From NCBI GenBank assembly GCA_900769465.1, contig CAAGGT010000006.1:1-63830 (forward strand): a stretch of 63,830 nucleotides of DNA. The letters are read 5' to 3'. Positions within the stretch are counted from its first letter, which is position 1; each line of letters begins with the position of its first letter. A program made the translations under genes and the position numbers. The notes under the pieces were generated by a model. It was not told where the DNA came from and made no database searches. It saw only the letters and a list, made by a program, of their open reading frames with translations. The DNA is from Bacteroidaceae bacterium (GTDB lineage Bacteria; Bacteroidota; Bacteroidia; Bacteroidales; Bacteroidaceae). Of this stretch, positions 1-8,941 are shown in pieces.

Positions 1-100
1 AAGAACAAGAAATAGACATGGTGTTAAATATTACGTTTACGGGCCGGCAATTGCCGGCCCGTAAACGTAATATTTAACACCATGTCTATTTCTTGTTCTT
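1..100. repeat. 100-bp perfect palindrome at the window start
   Basis: Bases 1-50 are the exact reverse complement of bases 51-100, with a GC-rich centre (GGGCCGGCAATTGCCGGCCC at 41-60). The right arm runs 15 bases into the end of the thioredoxin-lipoprotein gene (its last four codons and stop). The central 20 bases could be a real terminator hairpin. The outer arms, which reach into coding sequence and stop exactly at base 1, look more like a fold-back at a contig end. Confidence 0.9.
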
Positions 101-1588
101 TATCTCTTCTATTTTTCCTATGAACAGGTCTATGTCTGTTTCTGTAGCCATCAATATGCCCGAGAGTTCTCCGTCCGGTTTAAGGATTATATACGTGGGG
201 AACATCTGTACGTTGTACTTTTCTACAATCTGGGGGCCTATGCCGCTTTCATTGTCAATGCTTATGCTCACAAACTCCCTGTTCAGATACTCGGCAACTT
301 TATTGTGCGGAAATACTTTGTCTTTCATCATCTTGCAGGGAACGCAACCATCGGTGTGGCACTCAATGAAGATATGCTTGCCTTCGTTTGTGGCCTTCTC
401 TATAGCCTCGTCCAATGTGATGTCCAAGAATTCTGTGCCGGGACCGGTGTAGAACTCGGCAAAGCGTGCCTTCTCAATCATTGCAGCCATCTCAGTGCCT
501 GGAGTGGGGGCGTGTGCCGAGACAATATTTCCGTCCTTTCCGATGATGATATAACGAGGCACGCTTGAGATTAGGAAATCGCTCTCGAACTGCGATTGCT
601 CGGCACAATCGGGGAACAGGTTCAGCACTCCCTGCATTTTGTTATTGTTTATGGCCTGAATCCAGGCCTCCTTGTCTTCGCTACGGTCGATGGATACCGT
701 GATGAAGCAGACATCATTTTCGTTCTTGAACCAGTAGCGCATACCCTGGAATTTGTGCATAGTCGCAAGGCAACTGTGGCACCAAGTAGCCCATACGTCA
801 ATTACAAGCACCTTGCCTTTAAATTCGGCAAAAGTGTGTTCATTGCCTTCGGTGTCCTTTAGAATTGACAATGGTGCCGGGTTGCCGGGCATAATGCGTG
901 AATGGAGTGCATACATCTCAAGCACCTCCTGTTTCAACCGGCTCTCTGCCACGTTCCTCTCAATAAGTGGCTGCAATCCCTTGAGGCCGTTTGTGCATCC
1001 GCTGTTGTTCATTGGAAATTTCAGGCGCTCGAGATATTCATTGTGCAACTCTTTGTTATTGCTTGAGAAAACAGTGTGCAACTTGTTGTAGTCGTTGTCA
1101 TTGAGCGCCCTGATTGGGTAGAATACCGTAGCTGTGACACCATCGCGGGACTCGTCGAAGCTGTCACCTTTTTTCATTGCCTGCAAGGTAAAATAGTGGT
1201 CGGCAAAGCGCCCTATTTTCTTTTGCGCTGCAAAACGTGAGACAGCATCGTTGTCAAAGGAGAGTGCTGTGCTGTGCGCGGGGAGTGTGTATATGTCCTC
1301 GTTCTTTCCACGACAGCTGAACATATATTCCCCACTGTTCCATACAAAGTGACATTGGTTAAGAGTGTGTATCCCCTTTTTGTCTTCGGCGGTTGCCTGT
1401 CGTATAGAGTCGTATAATGCGATTATCCCGGACGCATCGGTGAATTTGCGTTGCCATATGCTGTCGAGCATTGCCATTTCCTCGGCAGAGACTGTTTCAT
1501 TGTTCAAATCCTTGCTTTGAGTCCCGGCGCAAGCCATAGCAAACATAGTTGCAAATGTAATGGCCCAAAAATGGATATAGTGTCTCAT
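86..1588 (-). CDS. Lipoprotein with two thioredoxin-like domains (TlpA-type plus thioredoxin_7-type)
   Basis: Predicted envelope thiol-disulfide protein of 500 residues. The N-terminus has a signal peptide with a lipobox ending in Cys20 (AMAC). After about 200 residues of unassigned sequence comes a TlpA/AhpC-like domain (about 235-370) with the redox pair in WATWCHSC, then a second thioredoxin fold (about 385-495) with CVPC in TDGCVPCKMM. Both CxxC pairs are complete. It is the last gene of the SusC-SusD-lipoprotein operon, 10 bases after the preceding gene. TlpA-like proteins often accompany SusCD pairs in Bacteroidetes, but their substrate is not known and cannot be read here. The 3' end lies inside the palindrome at 1-100, so the last four residues should be treated with caution. 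Confidence 0.85.
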   Translation of the reverse strand: MRHYIHFWAITFATMFAMACAGTQSKDLNNETVSAEEMAMLDSIWQRKFTDASGIIALYDSIRQATAEDKKGIHTLNQCHFVWNSGEYMFSCRGKNEDIYTLPAHSTALSFDNDAVSRFAAQKKIGRFADHYFTLQAMKKGDSFDESRDGVTATVFYPIRALNDNDYNKLHTVFSSNNKELHNEYLERLKFPMNNSGCTNGLKGLQPLIERNVAESRLKQEVLEMYALHSRIMPGNPAPLSILKDTEGNEHTFAEFKGKVLVIDVWATWCHSCLATMHKFQGMRYWFKNENDVCFITVSIDRSEDKEAWIQAINNNKMQGVLNLFPDCAEQSQFESDFLISSVPRYIIIGKDGNIVSAHAPTPGTEMAAMIEKARFAEFYTGPGTEFLDITLDEAIEKATNEGKHIFIECHTDGCVPCKMMKDKVFPHNKVAEYLNREFVSISIDNESGIGPQIVEKYNVQMFPTYIILKPDGELSGILMATETDIDLFIGKIEEIKNKK

Positions 1589-1598
1589 ATCGGTCCTG

Positions 1599-2627
1599 TT
1601 ATTTTCTGTTTATACCATAGGCAATGCCTTGCAGGTCGATGCCGTATTGTTCTTTCATATGCTTTACTGTAATCTCGTACTTCTCGGTGAGCATAGGGTA
1701 GAGACTCTTGGGGTAGCGTTCTTCAAACTCCTCGGGTGTCAGCCACATGGCATTCTTTATGTATGCGTTGAAAAGGTTGTATTCCTTGTATTTGTCCTTT
1801 TCCCAATAGTAGCAGCTAACAACTGTTTCCAATGGTCGCCACAACTGCTTTTTCACACCTGTGCCGAAATTGTCGTTCAGGTCGTCAATGAAACCGAGTT
1901 TGTATTTGTAGTTGGCCTTTGAAGGGTCTTTGTGATCCATCTTTTTGTCCGTGCTAAAGTCGAAACCTGTCCAAAACTCGTCGGGTGATGTTATATCTCC
2001 CTTATCCATCGCATTTTTCATCGCCTCAATCATAAAGACACAACGCATCTGTTTGAGTGTGTACTCTGTATCTGTGCCATTGATTATGTCGTCCTTGAAA
2101 CTGATTGCCCAATTATCGAAATTGCCAAGCTTGATGGTTTTGTAGGGGTCAACAGTTGTTCCGCCGCCATTGTTCCCGCTGTCTTCGCCAAAATCACGCG
2201 GTTCGGTGCGCAGATTGTGTATCATATAGATTTTTACAGGGAACGACGATTTTGCAAAGTCGTAGCTGATGTTCGGGAAGATGTAGTTGTAGAAGTAGTC
2301 CACATAGAAAGGAAGATGCTCATCAGGAAGATTCCACTCCCAGTCGTTTCTTTCGTCCTCGTAGCCTGCCACATAGATGTCTCCTGTACCTACTGATACC
2401 CAGTCGCGGTTCAGGTCTTCCTCGGTGATACCCTTGTAGAGGAGGTAGACTCCATAATTCTGTTTGATGTCGTATATGAGTGAGTCGTATTGGCTAGTGC
2501 CTTGTGGGAAACCACCACGTATGGGTGAATAGTTGCCCGATGGGCTAATCTCATCTTCCTCGTGACAAGCACATAGTGTGACAAGGCTTGCAAATATGAT
2601 TGCGACTGTAAATAGATGCTTTTTCAT
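1599..2627 (-). CDS. SusCD-associated lipoprotein, putative zinc metallopeptidase-like, HExxH lost
   Basis: A 342-residue lipoprotein (signal peptide with lipobox LCAC). Its layout follows the Bacteroidetes 'putative zinc-binding metallo-peptidase' family (PF15890 as I recall it) that sits beside SusCD pairs: an N-terminal YDSLIYDIKQNYGVYLLYKG-type segment, a central helix, and a C-terminal KYEITVKHMKEQYGIDL segment. Where the family has its HExxH helix, this protein reads CVFMIEAMKNAM, so both zinc-binding histidines and the usual His-Glu context are gone. It lies 27 bases after SusD and 10 before the thioredoxin lipoprotein, on the same strand. A binding rather than catalytic role is inferred. 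The family call is good but rests on memory of the fold pattern. Confidence 0.7.
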   Translation of the reverse strand: MKKHLFTVAIIFASLVTLCACHEEDEISPSGNYSPIRGGFPQGTSQYDSLIYDIKQNYGVYLLYKGITEEDLNRDWVSVGTGDIYVAGYEDERNDWEWNLPDEHLPFYVDYFYNYIFPNISYDFAKSSFPVKIYMIHNLRTEPRDFGEDSGNNGGGTTVDPYKTIKLGNFDNWAISFKDDIINGTDTEYTLKQMRCVFMIEAMKNAMDKGDITSPDEFWTGFDFSTDKKMDHKDPSKANYKYKLGFIDDLNDNFGTGVKKQLWRPLETVVSCYYWEKDKYKEYNLFNAYIKNAMWLTPEEFEERYPKSLYPMLTEKYEITVKHMKEQYGIDLQGIAYGINRK

Positions 2628-2654
2628 AATATATTCAGATGCTGTAAATCTCTG

Positions 2655-4211
2655 TTATTGTGCTGTACGTTTGCCTGGCAATTCATTCTGTACAAGGCTT
2701 TTGTTGCTCTGTAATGCTTCATCGGGGATTGGAACTGTGTATAGCAGGTCGCTCTCCTGCAACGTGTAGTCGCTGCTTTCTGAATCATTGTCGTGCCAGG
2801 TGTGGGTGATGGCCGGCATTCCCCAACGGCGCAGGTCGAACCAACGGTGTCCTTCGTAGCATAGCTCGCGGCGACGTTCTTCGCGTACAAATTGTACAAG
2901 TTCTGCATTGCTGCCAAATTCAACCTCCTCAAAATCCTCGGGGTCGAAACGTTTCTCAAGCAGGGTGTTGAGTGCGGCTGTAGCTTCTTCGTCACCACTG
3001 CCGCCAAGCATTGCCATCGCCTCGGCGTAGTTTAGATAAGCCTCTGAAAGGCGCAGACAACGGCCGAATACACCGGTTGCCGTTACCGGCAGGTAGTATG
3101 TTGTGCCGACATTTACCTTTCCGTATGCCATTGGCATTTCGCCTCCCTGTCCATCAGGTGCATATACAATGTAGTGCATAAGGCGCAAATCCCATTCTAG
3201 ATAGCTCTCGAGCAGGCTCTGTGATGCTTGGAAATAGGCGTGCATCTTCTGTCCCGATATTGAACTTGTTGTATTTGCATAGTCATATGCCCATTTGAAC
3301 ATATCAGTAACATTACCATATGGCCAGATTGTTTCGCTGCACGCATATGTTGGCATATTGAGGTATGTCCTTACCGTTTCTCCATCCTCGTTCTCATCCT
3401 CTATGGGAATTGTGACCAGGTCTACAAGTTTGAAGCGGCTGTCATCCATAACCATTTTTGCATATCGTGCGGCCTCTTCCCACCTCTCCATATAGAGATA
3501 AGTGCGTGAAAGCATAAGTTGTACCATTGGCAGGCTTGTGCGGAAATTGTCGCTCCACTGCTCGCTTTCGGGTAACTCAAGGTAGGTGGCCTCAGCTGTG
3601 TGAAGGTCGCTGAGTATCTGTGCATAGACCTCGGCAACGGTTTTTCTTTTCAGGTAGTCGTCGCTGGGCTCAATACCGCTATGTAACTTCAACGGAACAC
3701 CCAAAGAGGTTGAGTCGCTGTTGTAGGGCTTGCCGAAGATGTTCACAAGGTTGAAATAGTAGAAACCGCGCAGGGCATATGCCTGTGCCTTGACCTTATT
3801 CTTGTTCTCCTCGGTGTCGGTTACACTTGGCAGGTAGTCGATTACTGCATTTGCTCCAAGTATGACCTGATAGTATGACTCATAGATGTTGATATGTCCC
3901 GATGCGGCCTCTTCCATCATCTTGTACATATCGGGTTGCCAGGTATATGCAGCCAGGTACTTTTCGGCTTTGAAACCGTCGGTCGGAGTCTGGTATGGTG
4001 CCGCCTCTATATCATCGTCAAGCAGGTTCAGGAAGATGTTGAATCCTGTCATGTCGTTTCGCTGATATGCCTCGCCCAGCAGCAACTCGTTCAACGAGAC
4101 TGCATCCTTGGGGACAAACTCACTTGTTGAATTCGGCTCAAGGAAATCACCGCATGATGTTGCCGAAAGAACAGCGAATGCTGTTGCAAATATATTCAAA
4201 AACTTCTTCAT
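2655..4211 (-). CDS. SusD/RagB family nutrient-binding lipoprotein
   Basis: Outer-surface lipoprotein of 518 residues that caps a SusC transporter and binds its substrate. Evidence: signal peptide with lipobox (LSATSC, Cys20), an N-terminal region rich in TPR-like helices with the usual 'ALRGFYYFNLVNIFGKPY' stretch near residue 150, the RRxELCYEGHRWFDLRRWG motif near 450 and the C-terminal VPIPDEAL...NELPG ending typical of SusD. It starts 10 bases after the end of susC. No glycosidase, sulfatase or regulator (ECF sigma, anti-sigma, HTCS) is nearby, so the substrate cannot be inferred to be a glycan; the companion peptidase-like and thioredoxin lipoproteins make peptides or other ligands equally possible. 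Confidence 0.95.
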   Translation of the reverse strand: MKKFLNIFATAFAVLSATSCGDFLEPNSTSEFVPKDAVSLNELLLGEAYQRNDMTGFNIFLNLLDDDIEAAPYQTPTDGFKAEKYLAAYTWQPDMYKMMEEAASGHINIYESYYQVILGANAVIDYLPSVTDTEENKNKVKAQAYALRGFYYFNLVNIFGKPYNSDSTSLGVPLKLHSGIEPSDDYLKRKTVAEVYAQILSDLHTAEATYLELPESEQWSDNFRTSLPMVQLMLSRTYLYMERWEEAARYAKMVMDDSRFKLVDLVTIPIEDENEDGETVRTYLNMPTYACSETIWPYGNVTDMFKWAYDYANTTSSISGQKMHAYFQASQSLLESYLEWDLRLMHYIVYAPDGQGGEMPMAYGKVNVGTTYYLPVTATGVFGRCLRLSEAYLNYAEAMAMLGGSGDEEATAALNTLLEKRFDPEDFEEVEFGSNAELVQFVREERRRELCYEGHRWFDLRRWGMPAITHTWHDNDSESSDYTLQESDLLYTVPIPDEALQSNKSLVQNELPGKRTAQ

Positions 4212-4221
4212 AACGTCAAAT

Positions 4222-7200
4222 TTATAGTCCTATACCAAGTCCGATGGAGTATACTCTGGGCTGTATGCTGTTGCCAAGCTCGGGGTCGTAGCCTCTCCAT
4301 TCCTTGCTTGCGATGACAAACAGGTTGTTCACGTTGGCGCTCACAGAGATGCGTGAGAGTCCTATCTTTTGACAAATTTTACGTGGAACATTGTAGGAGA
4401 GTGATATCTGTGTACAACGCAGGAATGAGGCATCCACAACTCTAGCATCGGATTGTGCCCACATTGAGTAGATGTTGTCATACAATCCATTTGGGAGGTT
4501 CAGGTTATACAGGTCACGAACCGATGTGTAAAGCGCCGGGATGTTGGTGTGTGCCTCGTCGCCCGGTTGTTTCCAACGGTTGTTGAGCTCTTTAGACAGG
4601 TTGCTGTAGATATCCGGCATCTTTCCGTATGTAAAGGTTGAATAGGGGTTCGGCAGGCGTTTGCTTGCTCCCAGTGATGCGGCAAAGTCAATGCCGAAAT
4701 TGAAATCCTTCCAACGTATTCTGGTATTGAAACCACCGGAGAAGTCCGGCTCACCCTGTCCCGTGTATACCAGGAATGTGGTGGGGTCGACACTTCCGTC
4801 ACCATTAACATCGTCATATGTGGCGTATGCAAAGGTGGGGTAGCCGTTCGTGCCGTCAAGACCGGTGAACTGGTATGACCAGAATGCCGACAACGGGTAG
4901 CCTTGCTTCAGCGGACGGCTGCTGTTGCCCGAGAGAAAATCGTAGTGTGTAAGCTCATCGGCCTTTGCTGTGCGGTCATCGGTTTCGGATCTGTTCCAGT
5001 TCTTGCTGGCGTTCATTCCGATAGTCCATACAAAATTCTTGCTGCGAATAGGTGTGTAGTTCAAGGTGAACTCAAAACCCTGATTGGTTATCAGACCGCC
5101 ATTCAGAGGCATTGAAGCCATACCGTACTCCTGTGCAATGTCCTGGCGGATGATGGCATTTGAGCGACGGTTGTAGTATTCAAAGTTCATTGTTACACCG
5201 AACAATGCAACATCGAGTCCGAGATTTGCCGATTTGGTGCGCTCCCATTTGAGTTGGTTGTTCGGGAGGCTTGATATCGTGAGGTAATATTCATTGTAGC
5301 TGCTGTGCAATCCTTGGTACCGTACAATCATTTCGGGACTCAAGGAGTTGACTACATTACCCTGTATACCATATGTGGCGCGCAGGTTCAACTGGTCGAG
5401 CCAGGGAACGTGTTTCATCATAAAAGGCTCCTGTGCAATCTTCCACGATGCACCAAATGACCAGGTGGGGTCAAATTGCTTGTTTACATCCTGACCGAAA
5501 CGGTTCGATGCATCGGAACGAACATTGACATTGATAACGTAGCGGTTCTTCAATGAGTATGCCACTGTGGCAAAGAACGACATATAGTTGGTCAGTGTGG
5601 ATGTCTTGCTCCAGCCGCCGTTGTATAGCTGTGAGAGTGCGCCCCAACCAATGGATACGTCGCTACCTATGGGCTTGAAATTCTCGGGCAATGTGGGCGA
5701 AACGAGTATCTCGCCACGTTCGGGAACGTAACCCCAAACGGTGTTTCCTTCGCTGCTGCCCTTGCTTGAACGGACCTCCATACCCAACATCGCATTCAGA
5801 CGATGGTTCTCGTTGAACTCTTTCGAGAATGCGAGGCGGTGCGATGTGCTGTATGAAACAGTTTGTGAATTTGCTTGCTGCAGAACACCACCGTATGGCA
5901 TCAGTGCCGCATTGTACTTCTCAGATCCGGCCTTCTCGGTTCCATAGGGGAATCCGCGGTAGAGCTGTTCCACCTGCGATGTCTTCTCGCCCGCATAGCT
6001 CTCGCTGGCGTTGTTGTTTAATGACATACTCACAGTTCCCTGATAAGTCAGCCAACTCAATATCTTGTATGATGCGTTGACAGATGCGTTGAATGCGGTA
6101 CCGGTGTTCTGGGAGTAGCTGTTCTCCATTTCGTTGAAAATGTTGTATGAGAATTGGTTATGCCCTCCCAACAGCGTGTTGTACTGGTATGTGTAATATT
6201 TTGAGTAGTATGCCCGTGAACCGTCCTCTTCGTAGGCTGGGATAGCTCGGCTGGTGTTCATTGCATAATTGTATGGGTTCACACCCGCACCATAACCGTC
6301 GGAGTTTCTGATACTTCCGTTGAGCTGTGCATTGATGGAGAGTCTATCATTTACATTGCTGTTTATGCTCAGACGGGTGGTTATCTGGTCGTTGTGGTTG
6401 CCAACCTCGTAACCGTTGTTTATCTGGTAACCTATAGAGGCATTGTATGTGTATTTGTCGGTTCCACCCGAAACGCTCAAGTTGTGGTTGTTGCTCACTG
6501 CATTGCGTGTGAGCAGGTCGAACCAGTCTGTGTTTACCGTCTCAAGACGTTGCAGATAGTATGAGAACTGCTCCTCGGTAATCATGCGTTTGTTGAACAT
6601 TGCCATCAGTCCCTCATAGGTGTATATCTGTGGCAGAGGCTCTGTCTGATAGCGCACACCCGCCTCGTATGCCTCCTTGCTGAACTGTATGCGTTCCAAG
6701 GAGTTCATGAAGTCGTACATCTCATATGTAGGGCGTTCTCTCACTGAAACATTGGTGTTGTAGTTGACACTGATGCGGCCCGGTGTTCCTTTCTTTGTGG
6801 TGATGACAATGACACCGTTAGAGGCCTTGGAACCGTAGATGGCGGTAGCCGAGGCATCCTTCAACACTGTGATGTTGTCGATATCCTGCGGGTTCAGCCA
6901 CGATACCTGGTTACCTATAAGCTCCTTCATATCAGATGTCAATGCAGCGCTGATATCAATGGAGAGCGGGTCTTCCTGGATTACACCGTCCACAACCCAT
7001 AATGGGCTTGTGTTACCAAGAATGGTCGATGTTCCGCGGATGGTAATCTTGGGCGATGCACCGACACGCGCCGATGTGTTCACAACCGACATACCGGCAA
7101 TCTTACCTTGCAACATCTGGTCAATGCTCTGGTATGCAGGCATCATGATGTCATCGGCCTTTACGGTGGTGAACGCACCTACCATATCCTTGCGTGGCAG

Positions 7201-7584
7201 ACGTGCATAACCATCCTCGACTATCGTAACCTCTTCAAGCATTTCATTGTCGGGCAATAGCTGTATGTTGAATGGCTTTGCGATATTCTGCGACGTGAGC
7301 TTGATTGTTTGGCTCTTTGAACCCATATAGCTGAAGACCAATGTCAGTTTTTCGTTCTCGTTGAACGACAGGTCTATCTTGAATTCACCATCGATGCCGG
7401 TACTTGCACCCTTGACCATCTTCTTCTCCTTCATTACGACGACGTTTGCACCGGGCAAAGGCATTTCAAGTTCATCGACAACTGTACCGATAATGGTTCG
7501 GCTTGTCTGTGCAAATGCACCAATGCTGCAAACAAGGCACATCATAATGCATAAAAGCCTGATTATCGTGGATTTTGCTCTCAT
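4222..7584 (-). CDS. SusC/RagA family TonB-linked outer membrane transporter
   Basis: TonB-dependent outer membrane beta-barrel of 1120 residues. In order: signal peptide (to about residue 26, cleaved after AFA), a CarboxypepD_reg-like domain (GTVVDELEMPLPGANVVV), the plug with the SusC signature (GKIAGMSVV near 165 and ITIRGTSTI, SPLWVVDGVI, VLKDASATAIYGSKASNG), then the barrel ending in a typical C-terminal strand (YSIGLGIGL). It is the first gene of the four-gene operon and is transcribed divergently from the NUDIX gene across a 209-base AT-rich gap. There is no N-terminal anti-sigma interaction extension. No convincing TAnnTTTG promoter was found before it. Confidence 0.97.
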   Translation of the reverse strand: MRAKSTIIRLLCIMMCLVCSIGAFAQTSRTIIGTVVDELEMPLPGANVVVMKEKKMVKGASTGIDGEFKIDLSFNENEKLTLVFSYMGSKSQTIKLTSQNIAKPFNIQLLPDNEMLEEVTIVEDGYARLPRKDMVGAFTTVKADDIMMPAYQSIDQMLQGKIAGMSVVNTSARVGASPKITIRGTSTILGNTSPLWVVDGVIQEDPLSIDISAALTSDMKELIGNQVSWLNPQDIDNITVLKDASATAIYGSKASNGVIVITTKKGTPGRISVNYNTNVSVRERPTYEMYDFMNSLERIQFSKEAYEAGVRYQTEPLPQIYTYEGLMAMFNKRMITEEQFSYYLQRLETVNTDWFDLLTRNAVSNNHNLSVSGGTDKYTYNASIGYQINNGYEVGNHNDQITTRLSINSNVNDRLSINAQLNGSIRNSDGYGAGVNPYNYAMNTSRAIPAYEEDGSRAYYSKYYTYQYNTLLGGHNQFSYNIFNEMENSYSQNTGTAFNASVNASYKILSWLTYQGTVSMSLNNNASESYAGEKTSQVEQLYRGFPYGTEKAGSEKYNAALMPYGGVLQQANSQTVSYSTSHRLAFSKEFNENHRLNAMLGMEVRSSKGSSEGNTVWGYVPERGEILVSPTLPENFKPIGSDVSIGWGALSQLYNGGWSKTSTLTNYMSFFATVAYSLKNRYVINVNVRSDASNRFGQDVNKQFDPTWSFGASWKIAQEPFMMKHVPWLDQLNLRATYGIQGNVVNSLSPEMIVRYQGLHSSYNEYYLTISSLPNNQLKWERTKSANLGLDVALFGVTMNFEYYNRRSNAIIRQDIAQEYGMASMPLNGGLITNQGFEFTLNYTPIRSKNFVWTIGMNASKNWNRSETDDRTAKADELTHYDFLSGNSSRPLKQGYPLSAFWSYQFTGLDGTNGYPTFAYATYDDVNGDGSVDPTTFLVYTGQGEPDFSGGFNTRIRWKDFNFGIDFAASLGASKRLPNPYSTFTYGKMPDIYSNLSKELNNRWKQPGDEAHTNIPALYTSVRDLYNLNLPNGLYDNIYSMWAQSDARVVDASFLRCTQISLSYNVPRKICQKIGLSRISVSANVNNLFVIASKEWRGYDPELGNSIQPRVYSIGLGIGL

Positions 7585-7768
7585 AGCGTTATTGCGTTAT
7601 AGATTGTTCGTACATTTGAATGTGCTAAATTAATGTTTTTTTAATATTGTCATTTATTTTTATCAAAAAAAATGCGACCCGGTTTGAAAAAACATTTTTT
7701 TACTGTGTAATCGTTATATGATTTATAAAAAACAGACACAATGATGGACGAGAATAAAAGATAATCCA

Positions 7769-7776
7769 TATTTTTG
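7769..7776 (+). promoter_or_regulatory. Bacteroidetes -7 box for the NUDIX gene
   Basis: TATTTTTG matches the TAnnTTTG -7 consensus 17 bases before the NUDIX start codon. The matching -33 TTTG is not clear, so this is a half-supported promoter. Confidence 0.45.
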
Positions 7777-7793
7777 TAAAAAACGGTTGATTT

Positions 7794-8306
7794 ATGAAGA
7801 GTGATAATAGTGCAGAGTTGTTGCCGGTGGTTAACGAGTCCGGCGATGTTGTGGGGTGTGCTACGCGTGGCGAGTGTCACAGTGGTCCGGGATTGTTGCA
7901 TCCGGTGGTCCATCTGCATCTGTTCGATTCCAGCGGCCGTCTTTATCTTCAGTTCCGTCCATTGTGGAAAGAGATACAGCCGGGCAAGTGGGATACGGCC
8001 GTCGGCGGGCATATCGATTGGGGCGAGGATGTTACGGCAGCATTGCAAAGGGAGGTGCGCGAAGAACTGGGTATTACTGCCTGCACGTCCCGCTTTCTGC
8101 AGAGCTATATCTTCGAGAGCGAAAGGGAGAGTGAGTTGGTGTATGTATACAGTGCTGTATATGACGGAGAAATACGGCCGAGTGATGAACTTGACGGAGG
8201 ACGTTTCTGGGAACTCGACGAAGTGGAGGATGCTATTGGAAAGGGTGTGCTGACACCAAACTTTGAACAGGAATTCCTGAAGGTCAAGGAGTGGATGGGG
8301 ATATGA
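7794..8306 (+). CDS. NUDIX hydrolase, isopentenyl-diphosphate-isomerase-like subtype
   Basis: Cytoplasmic pyrophosphohydrolase of 170 residues. The NUDIX box is complete: GGHIDWGEDVTAALQREVRE followed by ELGI gives the G-x5-E-x7-REUxEExGU pattern near residues 70-92. The N-terminal part, with LLHPVVHLHLFDSSGRLYLQ and PGKWDTAVGGH, resembles the IDI-like YfcD group rather than MutT. The gene stands alone between the divergent SusC operon and a convergent operon, and ends inside a strong bidirectional terminator whose first base overlaps its stop codon. The substrate is unknown. Confidence 0.9.
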   Translation: MKSDNSAELLPVVNESGDVVGCATRGECHSGPGLLHPVVHLHLFDSSGRLYLQFRPLWKEIQPGKWDTAVGGHIDWGEDVTAALQREVREELGITACTSRFLQSYIFESERESELVYVYSAVYDGEIRPSDELDGGRFWELDEVEDAIGKGVLTPNFEQEFLKVKEWMGI

Positions 8307-8348
8307 TCACAAATCGGGGCAAATCACTGATTTGCCCCGATTTGTGAT
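8306..8348. terminator. Bidirectional terminator, 21-bp perfect stem
   Basis: Bases 8306-8326 pair perfectly with 8328-8348 around one central base. It lies between the 3' end of the NUDIX gene and the 3' end of the convergent pigment operon and would serve both. Confidence 0.85.
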
Positions 8349-8355
8349 TGGTCGA

Positions 8356-8931
8356 TCAATTCTGGTCGGTGTTGATTTTTGTAGTTTTGATGATATGGTA
8401 GACTGAAAATGCCCAGAAATTCCTTAATCCGAATCCACTTGCCTTTCCGTCTACTTCTTTGCAATAGACGATATCCCTGCTTGCAATATCGAACATTACC
8501 ACATAGTATGTACCAATTTTTTTATCCTTGTTCAATAGCTTGGCTATTAGTACGATACCGATTCCTGCATTCTCTTGCAAATCGTACTCCTTTACAATCT
8601 CGGAGCAATCGAAATCAAAGATTTGGAAATCGCTTCTGTACAATTTGATATCTTGATAATCATTCTTTGTGAGTTTTTCAAGCATTGGCTCGATGTCTAT
8701 TTCGACATGGGTATTGACCATATTGCTAAAGTCGTACTTATTTCTCTGGCTTATCAACAGGTAATTGATCTCCTTGAATGCTTCTTCAAGCTGCAATGGA
8801 CTCTCTTTGGCTCCGAAAACCTTTACGTATGAATAATCGATACCATAGCAATAGAACTTTTCACCACTTATCTGTGCATTTGAGAAAGAGAACCCCATAA
8901 TGCAAACCAAAAAAAATAGTAATCTTTTCAT
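8356..8931 (-). CDS. Secreted protein of unknown function, last gene of the aryl polyene operon
   Basis: A 191-residue protein with a clear signal peptide (MKRLLFFLVCIMGFSFSNAQ, cleavage after NAQ or before it) and no lipobox, so periplasmic or exported. The mature part is a mixed alpha/beta domain with no motif I recognise. Only ten bases separate it from the AMP-ligase stop and it shares the operon terminator, which ties it to the pigment pathway by position. Its base composition is more AT-rich than its neighbours. Function is not assigned; a small envelope partner of the pigment-transport genes is possible but is only inference. Confidence 0.75.
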   Translation of the reverse strand: MKRLLFFLVCIMGFSFSNAQISGEKFYCYGIDYSYVKVFGAKESPLQLEEAFKEINYLLISQRNKYDFSNMVNTHVEIDIEPMLEKLTKNDYQDIKLYRSDFQIFDFDCSEIVKEYDLQENAGIGIVLIAKLLNKDKKIGTYYVVMFDIASRDIVYCKEVDGKASGFGLRNFWAFSVYHIIKTTKINTDQN

Positions 8932-8941
8932 ACCTTAAAAA

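Noticed and set aside
7585..7793. Invertible promoter between susC and the NUDIX gene
   Set aside because: No pair of inverted repeats flanks the gap and no invertase gene is adjacent.
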